This document shows, piece after piece, positions 32,701 through 43,929 of a stretch of 64,000 nt of DNA. How positions within the stretch are numbered: the first letter of the stretch is position 1; every line of letters starts with the position of its first letter. The notes beneath the pieces are model-generated. The model saw only the letters and a program-made list of their open reading frames with translations, had not been told where the DNA came from and did not search any database. The stretch spans positions 689,905 through 753,904 of the forward strand of contig BCHH01000004.1 of the NCBI GenBank assembly GCA_001599595.1, in the 5' to 3' direction. Source of the stretch: Beverwykella pulmonaria (Eukaryota > Ascomycota > Dothideomycetes > Pleosporales > Melanommataceae). The position numbers and the translations under genes were made by a program.

Positions 32701-33975
32701 TTATTCCTCCTTAACAACATATCCCCACTCGTTCCCCACGCCCTCACCCTGCCCCCACATAATATTCTTCAGCCACGTCTTCACTATCTGCGTATAACGG
32801 CCTCCATCCCCATTCTCGCCCATATTAAGGGCGAGGTCCCTGCCGCGGAACTGAATATGCCCCACAGGCGCAATGAACCATGCTGTGCCGGCAGCAAACG
32901 CCTCGATCAACCGTCCTTCCCTATATGCCTCCTCGATCTCGAACATGGTGAACTTGCGCTCGACAACCTCGACGGCCTCAAGCCCTCCTTCGATTGTCGA
33001 TGTCGCCGCGAGCCTTGTCCGTAGTAGTTCCAGAACAGACCGCCGCGTAACCCCATCCAGCACTATCTTCTCATCCAGATCCGCGGTAACGATTTGCACT
33101 CTTCCTTCTCGAGTCCTCCACACAACGAAGAAATTACTCGCCCCCGCCTCGGTAATGACGCAGTCCTCGCCGAACAGCCACAGTATCTGATGGAAGCCCT
33201 TTTCGCGCGCCTCGCCCTGGGCCACTAAACTGGGCCCGTAATTCGCGCCGACCTTTGCGTACCCGAAGCCGCCGGGCCACGCGCGACACATGTCATCCTG
33301 GGAGGCGAGGAGTTTTGCGCCGCCCGGAATGTCGTCCATGGGCGCGAAGCAGGTGAGCATTACGAGGAGGAGGGCTTCTCGTGGACGTTGGACGCCGAGC
33401 GCGAAATCCGTGCCTATCATCGCCGGGCGGATGTACAAGAATGCTCCGGGGCGGTCTTTGGGGAGCCATTTCGCGCCGTCGGTAGCGCAGAGCTTGACGA
33501 TCAACTTGAGGAGTTCGGCGGGCGGGAAGGCGGGAAGAGCGATGCGAGTTGTGGACATGAGCATGCGTTTGCAGTTTAGCTCGGGGCGGAAGAGGCGCAG
33601 GTTGCCGTCGTGGCCACGATATAGCTTCATTCCTTCGAAGCACTGGGTCGCGTAGTGCAGACACGACGATGTTGGCATCAAGGATAGAGGTCCATAGGGT
33701 TGCAGAGAGGGCGCTTCCCAGCCAGATTCTTCGGTCCATTTGGCCTGGATCATGTGGTCGGTGCATACTTTCTGGGAGGCCATTTCTGCGCTTCCGATGG
33801 CGGGGACGGACCGAGGTGAGGTGGTCAAGGTGGTGGTGAGGAGGGAGGCATCGAGTTCGCCGAGAGCGGGAACGTGAGATTTGGTCTTGGAGAGAGCATG
33901 TTCGATACCGTGGGCAGTGAGATCGGAGACCTTGTCGTCCTCGACTACCGGAGGGGTGATTGCAATGGGTGCCAT
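32701..33975 (-). CDS. Branched-chain amino acid aminotransferase
   Basis: A single exon of 424 residues starts at the ATG at 33975. The frame is open for another 330 bp upstream but has no other ATG. Fold-type IV PLP motifs are clear: CFEGMKLYRG, FLYIRPAMIGTD, FGYAKVGANYG with the PLP lysine at about 241, and ITEAGASNFFVVW followed by LDGVTRRSVLELL. The enzyme transfers amino groups between Leu, Ile or Val and 2-oxoglutarate, in the last biosynthetic or first degradative step. No mitochondrial presequence is visible, suggesting a cytosolic form. Filamentous fungi often have several paralogues, so the exact BAT1/BAT2 name is not assigned. Confidence 0.93.
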   Translation of the reverse strand: MAPIAITPPVVEDDKVSDLTAHGIEHALSKTKSHVPALGELDASLLTTTLTTSPRSVPAIGSAEMASQKVCTDHMIQAKWTEESGWEAPSLQPYGPLSLMPTSSCLHYATQCFEGMKLYRGHDGNLRLFRPELNCKRMLMSTTRIALPAFPPAELLKLIVKLCATDGAKWLPKDRPGAFLYIRPAMIGTDFALGVQRPREALLLVMLTCFAPMDDIPGGAKLLASQDDMCRAWPGGFGYAKVGANYGPSLVAQGEAREKGFHQILWLFGEDCVITEAGASNFFVVWRTREGRVQIVTADLDEKIVLDGVTRRSVLELLRTRLAATSTIEGGLEAVEVVERKFTMFEIEEAYREGRLIEAFAAGTAWFIAPVGHIQFRGRDLALNMGENGDGGRYTQIVKTWLKNIMWGQGEGVGNEWGYVVKEE

Positions 33976-34890
33976 GTTGGGTTGATGTCTAGAAAGATGG
34001 TTAAACAAAGGGTGAGATGAAGGGGAGATGCGAGGATTGGACAATGCGAGAGTGGACTGACAGTCTTTATACGTACCTGATAATTCAGGAAGAGTCACAC
34101 ACCAGCCTATCACGAGGGCTATACCCGAACTAGCCAATTGTCTAATATGCACGGAGATGCACGGCAAAGGGAAGAGAAAACGGCTGTTTCGGCAGGAATA
34201 CTGAAGATGTCGAGTAACTTTCCCAAACAGAGGCTTTGTGAAAATGGCTCGATGACAATGACTTGCACGCGTAAGGGTATTGATACTGATAGCAAATTGA
34301 GACAATTGAAACTCTTATACAACCACGGAGGCAATCGAGATGTGAAAAATCAAACTTGCACTCCGTCAACGTCCCGTTCCTGGACCGTTGCATAGGGCGT
34401 ACAGGCCACGTGCCTTCACTATCCAGCTTGCCGCTTGTATCCGCGGGCGGGCGTTCGGATGTGCAACGACTCATCTCGAGCATTCAGCCTCGCATTGCGG
34501 GCCGGGAAAGGTTGCTATGCGCGTCATGCAATCTGTGACACCGCATGCATCAATTCAGAGGCTGCGATATCGGGATTCGATGGCTGGATGGCATACAGCA
34601 TGAAGCTGTGCGCGACGACGCTGGCATTGCGATGAGCTCCAACTCGGAAATCGACGGTTCAACAGCGCTACGCCGCGATAAAACTCCAGCATTGGCGAAT
34701 CAGATCACATACAAGAGACCACCTGCACAAACTCTCGCCTCGTAAGAGCAATGCCGCCATCGACCGTAGTGCGCCGTTGAGCTTTTCAGGAAAATTCTAC
34801 GTACCGAACTCCGCTCAATGCATCATGTAATACCGTAAATAGCCACCCATCTATATCCGCCACAACCAAACACCAGGCCCCAAACTCTTA
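33976..34890. other. Spacer upstream of the aminotransferase
   Basis: About 0.9 kb containing the aminotransferase promoter and the 3' flank of the next minus-strand gene. Short frames on both strands show no conservation that I recognise. Confidence 0.5.
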
Positions 34891-36042
34891 TCACGATGAC
34901 GACACCTCGCTCGCTCCACTAGCCGACAGAGTTTGCGACGCCTTGAGCCCATCAATCCCTGCGAGGATCCCGTCTGCGACCTCCCCGACGCGTCCTTGCA
35001 GCGCGGTGAAGTCCATGTTGGTCATTACTTTGTTGATCTGCTCCATCACCTCCTGCTCCTGGACCGTCTCCGCCATAACCTGCCCCTCGGTCCGCCAGTA
35101 CTCCTCTCGCACGCCTCTGAGCGCAGGGTCTCGGTTTATCGAGTTTGTGAGCAGGCCCAGCGCGCGGAGCTTGTTCAGCGTCTCCTCAGACTGCCGTGTT
35201 GTCATTTCTAAGCGCTCTGCGATCGATGTGGGCTTCGCCATCCAGCGGTTCGTACTCGTGGTCCAGAGGATCAGCCCAAATAGCCCGTCCGTCACGGCGA
35301 AGGACAGGTACCGCAGAAAACGAACGCGCCAGTGCACAAAGTCGACTTCGTGAAGCGTTTTTGCCCTCTTATTGACCGTTATATCATATGTCCCCACATA
35401 CCACATCTCCACTACCATCAAAACCAGCCCTGCGATTGTAGCGTGTATCCGAAACCGCGATCCTTCTGCTCCAACCAGAGATGACGTCGCGAGTCCGAGG
35501 ACGGTGAGATGGAGAATGTGCGGCGCAATAATCTTGGGGAGACTGTAGATGAAGAAGTTCTGCGCATCGTTGCGCTCATTCGTGGTGCACCAGTCGCAGT
35601 TGACGAGTGTATCGGGCCCATATGCCAGATATATCAGCTTGTTCTGGCCACTGCCACTGAGCTTCGTCCGCAGTATTTCGTCCTCTGCCGTCAGCGGCCG
35701 CAGGAACTTGAGGCGCGTGAAGAGAACATTCCCTTCAATCTGTAGCCGGCTTTGCGTCTTCAAGAAGATGTTCTCGGGTGCAAAGTGTGGGAGGGAGAGG
35801 ACCAGGCAGACAATTGCGCTGACAAACAGGAGATTCAGCACTCGCTGGACTTTAAGGGGGGTCGGCCGGACGGGGACGCTTCGAGAGGTTGCGCGTGAGA
35901 GGTTGAACTGGTTTACGAGCCACGGGAGGAGGAAGGGCCCAAATATAGTGAGCAGCGTGTGCACCGACTTGGGAAGGAATGTGAGGCGCGGTACCAACAC
36001 GTATGAGACGAAGAACAGGATGAGGGACTGCTTGTTAATCAT
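34891..36042 (-). CDS. Conserved fungal multipass membrane protein, function unknown
   Basis: A single exon of 383 residues begins at the ATG at 36042; the frame is open 150 bp further without another ATG. Around five to six hydrophobic segments are visible: residues 5-25, 28-42, 66-85, a stretch near FIYSLPKIIAPHILHLTVLG, IAGLVLMVVEMWYVGTY, and YLSFAVTDGLFGLILW. Between them lies a conserved-looking block, NKLIYLAYGPDTLVNCDWC. The C-terminal 100 residues are soluble and coiled-coil-like. I recognise the overall type as a common but uncharacterised ascomycete protein and give no function. Confidence 0.78.
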   Translation of the reverse strand: MINKQSLILFFVSYVLVPRLTFLPKSVHTLLTIFGPFLLPWLVNQFNLSRATSRSVPVRPTPLKVQRVLNLLFVSAIVCLVLSLPHFAPENIFLKTQSRLQIEGNVLFTRLKFLRPLTAEDEILRTKLSGSGQNKLIYLAYGPDTLVNCDWCTTNERNDAQNFFIYSLPKIIAPHILHLTVLGLATSSLVGAEGSRFRIHATIAGLVLMVVEMWYVGTYDITVNKRAKTLHEVDFVHWRVRFLRYLSFAVTDGLFGLILWTTSTNRWMAKPTSIAERLEMTTRQSEETLNKLRALGLLTNSINRDPALRGVREEYWRTEGQVMAETVQEQEVMEQINKVMTNMDFTALQGRVGEVADGILAGIDGLKASQTLSASGASEVSSS

Positions 36043-36784
36043 CGCGGCGGCAGTATTGGCGTCATGGAGGTAGCAACGGTATCGCGACAGCAGGTGGTGA
36101 AGATGTTCAGGTGTCCAAAAGAATGTGGGTGACGTGGGAAAGCGGCTTAGGCGCGTTGACCGGGCATGTGCAGGCGCCGCCCAGGCGTTCAAGCTAATGT
36201 CCGAGCTAATGTCCGTTTTAGACTAGCCTACTCTAACCACGTGGATGGCATATGCTCTGTATGCGGTCACATAGCACCTAGCGGTAGGTATCAAAAATAT
36301 AGATGACGATTTCGCGCCACGATGAATTGATATTGGGGAGCGCGCTGCTCAGCTTCAGAACGTGTACCCCGTTAGTCTTTCTAGGCGAGATTCGACCTAC
36401 CCGAGATGCCTTTCTGTCACTGTGGCTCACATTATGATTATATTGTTCCATGACGAATTGGTGTTGGTTTAAACCCTATTGGAATCCATTACGCATATCT
36501 ACATGCGATCTCAGATTGAATACGCAGGAGATGAGCAAATGAGATAGCACTAGAACAACTACATGCATCCTGTCGCGCAATCTATTCTTTTCACGTCAAC
36601 CCGCAGTCATTTCAAGATATTTTCATAAATGGCCCGACCCGTACTACCACTTTCCAGAATCACCTCCTCCCACTAACACACAACCATTCCTGATTCTGAG
36701 GAATGAAACAAATCGAAATCGTCTGACAGTCACCTACTGTGATAGCGCAGTGTCAATACCTTGCCTCAGGGTTGCGGGGTACTG
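36043..36784. other. Spacer between two minus-strand membrane-protein genes
   Basis: About 0.74 kb, moderately AT-rich. No gene, repeat or RNA was recognised. Confidence 0.5.
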
Positions 36785-39575
36785 TTAAGGAGACGAAGTG
36801 GGAGGATGTGGAAGAGATGTTACTGTTGGAGAAATTGGTGAAGCAGAAGTTGGTGCAGAAGGGATTGTTGGGGGAGGATTTGGTGGAGATGTAGTTGGTG
36901 GAGATGTAGTTGGTGGAGGAAGAGTTGGTAGAGCAGTTGTTGGTGGAGAAATTGTTGGTGGAGCCGCTGATGGGGCTGTTGGTGTAGGAAGAGTTGGTAG
37001 AGCAGTTTTTGGTAGAACACTTGCTGGCGGAACACTGTTCGGAGCAGAATTATTTGCATTTTGACCAAGGACTTTGGTTTCAACCATTCCAGATTGTGCC
37101 ATCACCACGTTCTTCCCTCCTGCCACATTCTTCCATTCCTTGGCCGTCTGGTTCATATTAGAATCTTCTGGGAATAGTAAAGTGGTGGATATGCGACCCG
37201 TAGATGTCTGCGTTAGCCGTGCCGTCATGACAGCAATATTTGAGTTGCCGAACATTCTTGCATAGAGGGCTGATAAGCAGAGGGCGAATAACAGTACCAT
37301 CAATATGAAAGCCGGTATACCAAAAGCATAGTGAAACTTGATCTTCCGCTTCATCGGTCTCACAGAAATCTCCACTGTTTCGTTCGCTCTTCCAGCATTG
37401 TACGCCCCAAGGGCGCCTTTAGTTCCTGTCACTACTTGAGCTGAGAAATCCGTCCAGAGTAGATTCAATATGGTTGCCGTGCCGTCCGTGGACGCAGATA
37501 AATTCTGCCAGCGCTTGAACATCGCAACATTGGAGAACCCCGAGTAGTCCGTAGCCGGCATCTCGCTAACAGGGCCTGAATCCTTGCCAATACCGCCCGC
37601 CGGCTGCGGGTCGTAGACTCTCGCCATGGCGTTGCGGTAGAAATCGCTGGCGGGCATGTTTTCTTCTGTATAACCCCAACCAGACCATTCTACGGTGGAA
37701 GAGAGACCGACGAGATAGAGCAAGGCTTTGCGGACGAGGGTGATGTTGGGAAAATTGATGTATGCAGAGGATATGAGACCCCAAATTGGAGTGATGTTGT
37801 CGAGACTTAGGCCTGTGTCTTCGATGCCCCATAAGGGCATGTCGTCCTGCGTCTGGTAGGTCTTGTCACGCACGTCTGTGACGGAGAGGTTCTGGAGTCC
37901 GTCGAGGCCGGACATTTGAAATGTCACGGTTTTGAGAGTGGCTTTGGCGGTGCTGGCGCAGGTATATAGTGCAGAGGACCATTTGCTTCCAGTTTCCCAA
38001 ACAAGGGATGATCCATTGTCGATTCGTTTGGGTGCTCCTCGGACCAGGCCGCACTTGACGAATATGTTCGTGATATTTGCTATGTCAAGGTTGCCGGCGC
38101 CAGAGCATACCAACTCTTTATAAGAGTTAACAGCTACGATACAATGAAGAGCGTTTCATAACTTTACCTGCTGTATCCCAATCTGAGCGGGTTATTCCGA
38201 ACGGGTTGCGAATGGTTTTGTCGAACAGAATATCGAAGTAACTGCCAAACGTCCCCGATATGCCTAATCCATTAAAAGGATCCGAGAAATTGCTAGGTAT
38301 TAACTCAAACTGTTTGCCTACATGCGAATTCAAGTACGAGAATGCTTTGGTATGAGTTGCATTGTTGTTTGGGTTCGAAACGTTAAGGTAGAACATTGAC
38401 AATCCATTATTCTGATAGGCCGCTTTATAAGCTCTACCATAAAGATCCGGATGGTCTTGTGCCCTATCATGATCATAGTGCGGCCAAGTTTGATTCAAGT
38501 TCGTGAAGCCCCCTCGATCAGTCAAGAAGATCTTATCAACCGCCAATCCACCCAGAGCTCTTGGGTCAGAGACCACACTCCAGTCCAGACTGAGATTTGT
38601 ATTCACGCAACTAGTCTCTGGTTGAATGAAGAGAAGATCTTCCGTCCAGGTTGCGCCCTTTGTGAAGCCGACGGGAACGGTGTGGTTCCTGAAACCGATT
38701 CCGCCAGTTTTTGCATCGACTATGAGTCCGTCTATTGCCAAGATGTTCTCGTCCATTATGAGGCTCCTTATTTCGCGGAAGGTTCCAACATCTGTTGCAG
38801 TGCCGTTGTCTATCCAATCCAACGCTAGGTGCCGGGTTTTGATGACTTGACGCCATTCAATATCAAAATAATTCGATACCGTAGTCGGGGAGCTAGAGGT
38901 ACCACTGGAGTATATTTCGCGCAGAATTGGAGGCACCTTAGTGCTATAGTTGTATGGTATATAAGCATTGAAAGCACCATCCGTGTCATTGGTGCTAATG
39001 ATAACGACCGTGTCTGAATATGGACACGCCCTAGGGCCTTGCGCAATGCCATGACCCCAATTGCATTTTCGAGAAAGTGTAATGTTTCCTCGAGGCATGG
39101 TTGCCGCACCAAACGACGATGGGTCTTCTGCGTATGCAAATCGCGCTACTGTGGGACCCGAGGGCTCAATAGCATCGTAGAGGCCGAGTGGAGTAACGAA
39201 TCCGGCGATAGCTATCAGTGTGCTTATGGCAGGGGCTAGCATTGTTGTAACGAGAATTCTTCTGCGTACTCCATGGGTACTGGCGGTATCGGAGCGGAGT
39301 ATGTCGGGCCAGTAGGAGCTTTGGAGGGAGCGACCTGCAACACTCCTGGATGTAGTTGAGAATGGGTTTTTAGCGAGGAGCGGATAAGGCTCACCAAGTG
39401 ACTGCTGTTTCGCTGTCTTGGAGAAGGCCTGCGACGATAAAGGCAATTATGTTTGGGCAAAGAATTTGTGCTATGACTGTCAGCTATGAGCGATTCTAGT
39501 TTGGAGGCTGAACTCACAAAACACCATTCCCAAGGCGATCAACCCGGCTACATGGCCGACGGTGAGTTCGGCCAT
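36785..39575 (-). CDS. Large fungal membrane protein with extracellular domain and Pro/Thr/Ser-rich tail
   Basis: Exons 39575-39518, 39470-39395, 39345-38168 and 38115-36785 encode 880 residues. The two small 5' exons were deduced from phase and rebuild a continuous hydrophobic start (about 8-35). A second membrane segment lies near 67-90 after the SDTASTHGVRRR stretch. A roughly 550-residue region follows with many N-glycosylation sequons (NLS, NQT, NVS, NFS and others), so it is probably outside the cell. A third membrane segment is at FGIPAFILMVLLFALCLSALY, followed by a cytosolic tail of PPTTS-type repeats. This architecture is common in filamentous ascomycetes but uncharacterised. It is divergent from a GPI-type protein gene. 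Confidence 0.8.
36880..36925. repeat. 15-nt coding minisatellite
   Basis: About three near-identical 15-nt units (GTAGTTGGTGGAGAT on the plus strand) encode SPPTT units in the tail of the membrane protein. Degenerate related units continue to about 36990. Confidence 0.7.
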
Positions 39576-40286
39576 TTTGCGCAGGTTCTATACGAAGTGA
39601 AGACGAAGTAGTCTAGTGCAAGGGCCACGCGGAGTCTGAGTTGGTTTTCTGTCACTGAACAGAGCTGTCTCTTCCGAAGTCTATGATAGTAAAATGCAAG
39701 TACTTGCGTTCTCTTTATCGTATATGCTATCTGCCAACTTCAACCCTGCACTCATACCATTCGAGTTATGTGGACCAAGTCGCACACCATACAGTCTGGG
39801 AAATGAGGGACGACCAGCCTTCGCCAAGCACATTTTACCAGCCGTCTGAAAGCTACCTTGACCTGTTGCTGCAAGGCGAATTGGAAAGGCTATCCAAGAC
39901 CAAGTCAAATCGTCTTGCAAGGCAACTTTCACTGACAAGGCAGATCGGAAAGATTGTGCAAGGCGACTTTCACACACTCGAGGCAACAGTAGAACTTCCC
40001 TGGAAGGTTAAAATATACCGTTCACCGGTCCCAACATATCCAAACGAAAAGTTTATGGATCCTACAGACCAATCGCGGGTGGAAGCAATGTGATAGTGGC
40101 ATCCGCCAAAGTGTTTTAGCCACGATGTTGTCATGTTGGGATTGCATTTGCATTGTCTAATACGGCTACCCCGTCTTCCATCCAGCATTACGCTGTAAAG
40201 CAGACCAACACCCCTAGAAAATTATATGGCGCCGCGTGTTCCACGAACCTAGTCTGAGATCGAAGTCTTCTCCAACCACCAGTATA
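39576..40286. other. Divergent upstream region of two surface-protein genes
   Basis: The 711 bp lie between divergent genes. A 136-codon plus-strand frame (39683-40093) lacks recognisable features and overlaps an equally open minus-strand frame; I do not call it a gene. Confidence 0.45.
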
Positions 40287-40996
40287 ATGGCACACCCCCG
40301 AAGCCTACTCATCGTTTATATTTCAAGTCTGTCAGTTTTAATCACTGTCGCTCAAGAACCAACTTCAACTACAGCACTCTACGAGAATCCTGGTTACACG
40401 ATCTGCTACGGATCTGGTTCCATCTGCGACGAGTCCGACAAATTAAGCTGGGTCTGCTGGGACAAAATCAACCTTCTGAATGCGTGGCCATATTTTCAAT
40501 GCTTGTGCGAGTCCGGTTCACTGAGTGCGATGGAAAGGTAAATGGTGAAATTGCTGCTAGTTTTGGCCTTCTATACTAACAGAGATGCAGCTGCGAGGAT
40601 TGCCAGAGTTATTACAATATCCTTGTATTGGAAGGAACCCACTGGATAAGACATAGATGCGAAGAGAATAACCAGACGATTGCACCGATTCCAGCCAGCA
40701 TCTTGTCAGTTGTCTCCGCTTACAATGTTAGTCTCACAGGCATTCGATCAGCGTCATCAACACCGACGCCGACAAGGATAAGTCTCGCGCGTTCCACCTA
40801 CTTCACTTCGACTATCGTTCTCAATGGAATGCCCACTACCTCGCTGCCTTCTGTAGCCAATACGGTAGTAGCAACGTCAGTGCATGCGATAGCAAGTACG
40901 GGAGAAGGAGCGAATAAGAGCACCGTTGGATACTGCGTGGTAACTGTCGTAGCTGTACTTGTGTGTGCTTTCATCGAACGTATTACCATAGTGTGA
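40287..40996 (+). CDS. Secreted eight-cysteine protein, probably GPI-anchored
   Basis: Exons 40287-40537 and 40591-40996 encode 218 residues. An N-terminal signal peptide (about 1-22, hydrophobic core LLIVYISSLSVLITV) is followed by a compact domain with eight cysteines between about 37 and 110, including SCEDC created across the splice. A Ser/Thr-rich stalk follows, and then a hydrophobic C-terminus (VGYCVVTVVAVLVCAFIE) that fits a GPI-attachment signal. The cysteine spacing does not clearly match CFEM. It is likely a cell-wall or plasma-membrane surface protein of unknown role. Confidence 0.75.
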
Positions 40997-41472
40997 CATT
41001 TCGTTCTTTTCTCGCGCACGGCTATGAACTAAAGGCTATCGTCTGTTATTGCGCTTGGAATGAATAATCCGAGCGATGAGGCGATTGACAGCCTCGTCTG
41101 TGAGGTGCAGACCTGCGACGGAAGTCTGAAGTCGCACATGCTGTCATGTAGCTACCATGACAAAGCAGGAATTTGGATGCCCCATGTCCGAATACGGATG
41201 CTGATGAATTGATGTAAATCAGAGGGTGTATGTCAAGGACCAATTGATGTAAATCAGAGGGTGCATGTCAAGGACCAATTGATGGATGGTTGGCGGTCGT
41301 CGTGTTTGCGGTTAAAATTGCAGCCGGGCTTGGCGCTATTGTTTATTGAATGACCTCACCATTGGCGCCTTTTAATTTCGAAGTTTTGGAGGAAGGCTGC
41401 GCGCCATCCCAACTTGCACAAAGTATTCTCTGCGTGTTCTCAGGCTGCGAAAGACGATTTCAGACTTTAACC
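40997..41472. other. Spacer upstream of the 5-alpha-reductase-like gene
   Basis: The 476 bp contain the 35-bp tandem duplication annotated separately. Nothing else was recognised. Confidence 0.5.
41207..41285. repeat. 35-bp tandem duplication
   Basis: Two copies of a 35-bp unit starting AATTGATGTAAATCAGAGGG (41207-41241 and 41242-41276) differ by one base (T/C), followed by a 9-bp partial third copy. It sits about 190 bp upstream of the 5-alpha-reductase-like ATG. Confidence 0.9.
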
Positions 41473-42456
41473 ATGGCCATTATACAGAATTGGATGCCGC
41501 CGTCGCGCGAGAATTGGGAGCGTATTTCATTCGTGTGGCAGTTCTTCCCTCTGGTACATTGACCGCCCCTTTTGGCCTTGTAGGTGTACTTGGGTATCAT
41601 GCTGACCTATATATCCACAGGCCACAACAGTCCAATGGCTGATAGATTGGTACCCGCAAGGCAAGACATCCACCGAATTCCGCTTCAACATACCAGGGAA
41701 GATAGGCTGGGCATCGATGGAGTCGGCCGGTTTCCTCACGCTGCTCTACATCATGTACGCTCTGCCCCAAGAGCTGGGGATCAGCCAACTGCCCCGGGGT
41801 AACTGGATCATGGCCGGCTGCTTCGTACGTCTGTTCTCGAGCTTTGCACGAATCCTGGCTAACGCAACGTCCCCCAGGTTATCCACTATCTATACCGCGC
41901 AATCGTATCGCCCCTGTTCCTCAACCCGAGCATGTCCCCCATGAACCCATTGGTCTGCGCTCTCGCGTTCCTCTTCCAGCTATTCAACGCGACATGCATC
42001 GGCGGCTGGCTTGCGGGCTACGGGCCCACGACCGTGAACGACTGGGCGGGGCGAGTGTGGATTATGGAGGCTGGACTCGTGATTTGGGCTTTCGGGTTGC
42101 TTGGGAACATGTTTCACGACGAAGACCTGCGCGAGATTCGGAGAGCTGCGGATCGCAAGCAGCGCAAGGAAGCCGAGAAGCTGGGGAAGCCGCCGGCAGG
42201 CGTGGACAAGGTATATATGCTGCCGGAGAACGGGCTGTTCCGGCATGTCCTCTACGCGCACTACTTTTGCGAATGGATCGAGTGGGCAGGCTTCTGGATG
42301 GTGGGCGGCTGGAATTGCCACCCCGCAAGGACCTTCTTGGTGAACGAGATATCGACGATGCTCCCGCGGGCACTGCAGGGTAAGAGGTGGTATGTGAAGA
42401 GGTTTGGCAAGGACAAGGTGGGCAACAGGAATGCCGTCATACCAGGCCTGATATGA
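41473..42456 (+). CDS. 3-oxo-5-alpha-steroid 4-dehydrogenase-like membrane enzyme
   Basis: Exons 41473-41553, 41621-41824 and 41878-42456 encode 287 residues, close to steroid 5-alpha-reductase size. The protein is strongly hydrophobic with several helices. Family signatures are HYLYRAIVSPLFL, NATCIGGWLAGYGP, FGLLGNMFHDEDLREIRR, LPENGLFRHVLYAHYFCEW (the conserved G-L-F...V..P/A-HY-x-x-E block), and the C-terminal RWYVKRFG....NRNAVIPGLI. Such enzymes reduce a conjugated double bond of a 3-oxo steroid or similar lipid with NADPH in the ER membrane. The fungal substrate is unknown. Confidence 0.87.
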
Positions 42457-43929
42457 GGGGGTCGTGGATGGTCTACCCGGCCAAATCGGACAGTCTGAGA
42501 ATCACATGCAAAATCGACCAATGAGCAGCGTCAGCGGAAGAGCATTGGGTCTCCGACTGCCCGAGCGCTGGCGTATCTCGCAAGGTCACTCATTCAACGT
42601 CTATCGTGGAATTGAGTCCCATGGTTCTCTGTACCGGGCTGTTGTTGCCCCGAGCGGTCTTGATGCTCGATTCAACGGCCCGCATGGGCGGGCTCGATAA
42701 CGGATAGGCGAGATAAACAATAAAGCGAGACAGCAGCGAGAGTGGAAAGCTGCTCGACAATCAATTGAAAATCAATAAAACAATTCCACTCGGGAGCGGC
42801 ATGGTGAACATGACATTTTTCCAGGAATAGAGAGGCAAATGGCCGCTTGAATGGTCACCCCACCAAAAAAGCTGAACGCGAGTGGTGGTGAGCCTCTCTT
42901 TCTCTCTTCCAGTGAATGGGCCCCGTGCAACACGACTGCGCTGCAACATCCCGAGGGAACTCTCGTGTCCCTGCTTAATATAGCGCAGCGAATCAGGTGC
43001 GTGGTCGCTCCCAGCAAAACAAGAAGATTTGCGGAGAAATGATGTCGACGGGGCCGGGATTAGAGTAGTAAAAGGGACGGGGGAGCAAAAACAAGCTCTG
43101 CGGTCGTGGACAATGACACGATTGCGCTTTGAGACTCGAGAAAATGCGTGCGAACCTGCGTCTGCTGTGACATTTCTGCCGCAGAGAGGGTTTCTGGTCC
43201 CTGAGGCTGGAGACGGCGAGGGGCGCGCGCAGGCGCCGAGAGAGCCGCCGCAAGACACAGGTGACGGCGCCTCTTTCTGGCACACCACAGCCACCGCCCG
43301 CGACCTCATGGCCGCTTTCTAAGATTAATCCTGGCCATGGAGCGTCCCAAAGCGTGCCGCCGCTAGAAAGCATTGGGCTCTCTTGCTCACGAGCTGGGTG
43401 TCGGGGAGCTTGGCGTGACTGGCCGTCAACTTATCAAAGAAGTAACGTTCACCTGCCAGCGCACACTTATGAGGCTTGAGTCTCGACGACGCTTCTGCTC
43501 TGCACATACTCGTCCTCTTGATACTAATTAGCTACCCGTTCGCGTCCCCTTGCGTGCCCTTGCGTGCGCCCGCGTCACTCCGTTGCATCCCCGGTCCCAA
43601 CCTTGCGAGTCCCGAACGCGCCTCCTGGAAGAATCGGCCAGCGATCGCCCACCTTCTCCACCATTCCCACCTCCTCCTGCACAACCTCAAGCCTCTTGCT
43701 GTCGACTGGCTCTTCCCTTCCTCCTCAGCCTCTCAGCCTGGCCGCCTCTCGCTCCAGACCCGTGGCATCGTCGTAAGTCGAATCAGCCCGCCCAATACGG
43801 GCGCTGCACTGCAGCGACCTGCGCATTCCACCGACATCTCACGTCTCACCCACCCGACAGCGCGACACCTCCGCATCCGTCGCTGCTGCCATATCTGTCC
43901 TGCCTTTCTTCTCACTTTTTGCCGTCGCA
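42457..43929. other. Long upstream region of the Mid2-like gene
   Basis: About 1.5 kb. The last 500 bp are C/T-rich, like a long fungal 5' leader. Overlapping frames on both strands are low-complexity and not called. No other gene was recognised. Confidence 0.5.

Noticed and set aside
33976..34305. N-terminal extension of the aminotransferase frame as a mitochondrial presequence
   Set aside because: The frame is open but has no ATG upstream of 33975, so it is probably leader sequence; a spliced upstream exon was not found.
39683..40093. 136-codon plus-strand frame
   Set aside because: The opposite strand is also open, and no signal peptide or domain is visible.
42761..43309. 182-codon minus-strand frame in the Mid2-like upstream region
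   Set aside because: No recognisable motif, Arg/Ser/Pro-biased, and overlapped by other equally open frames.
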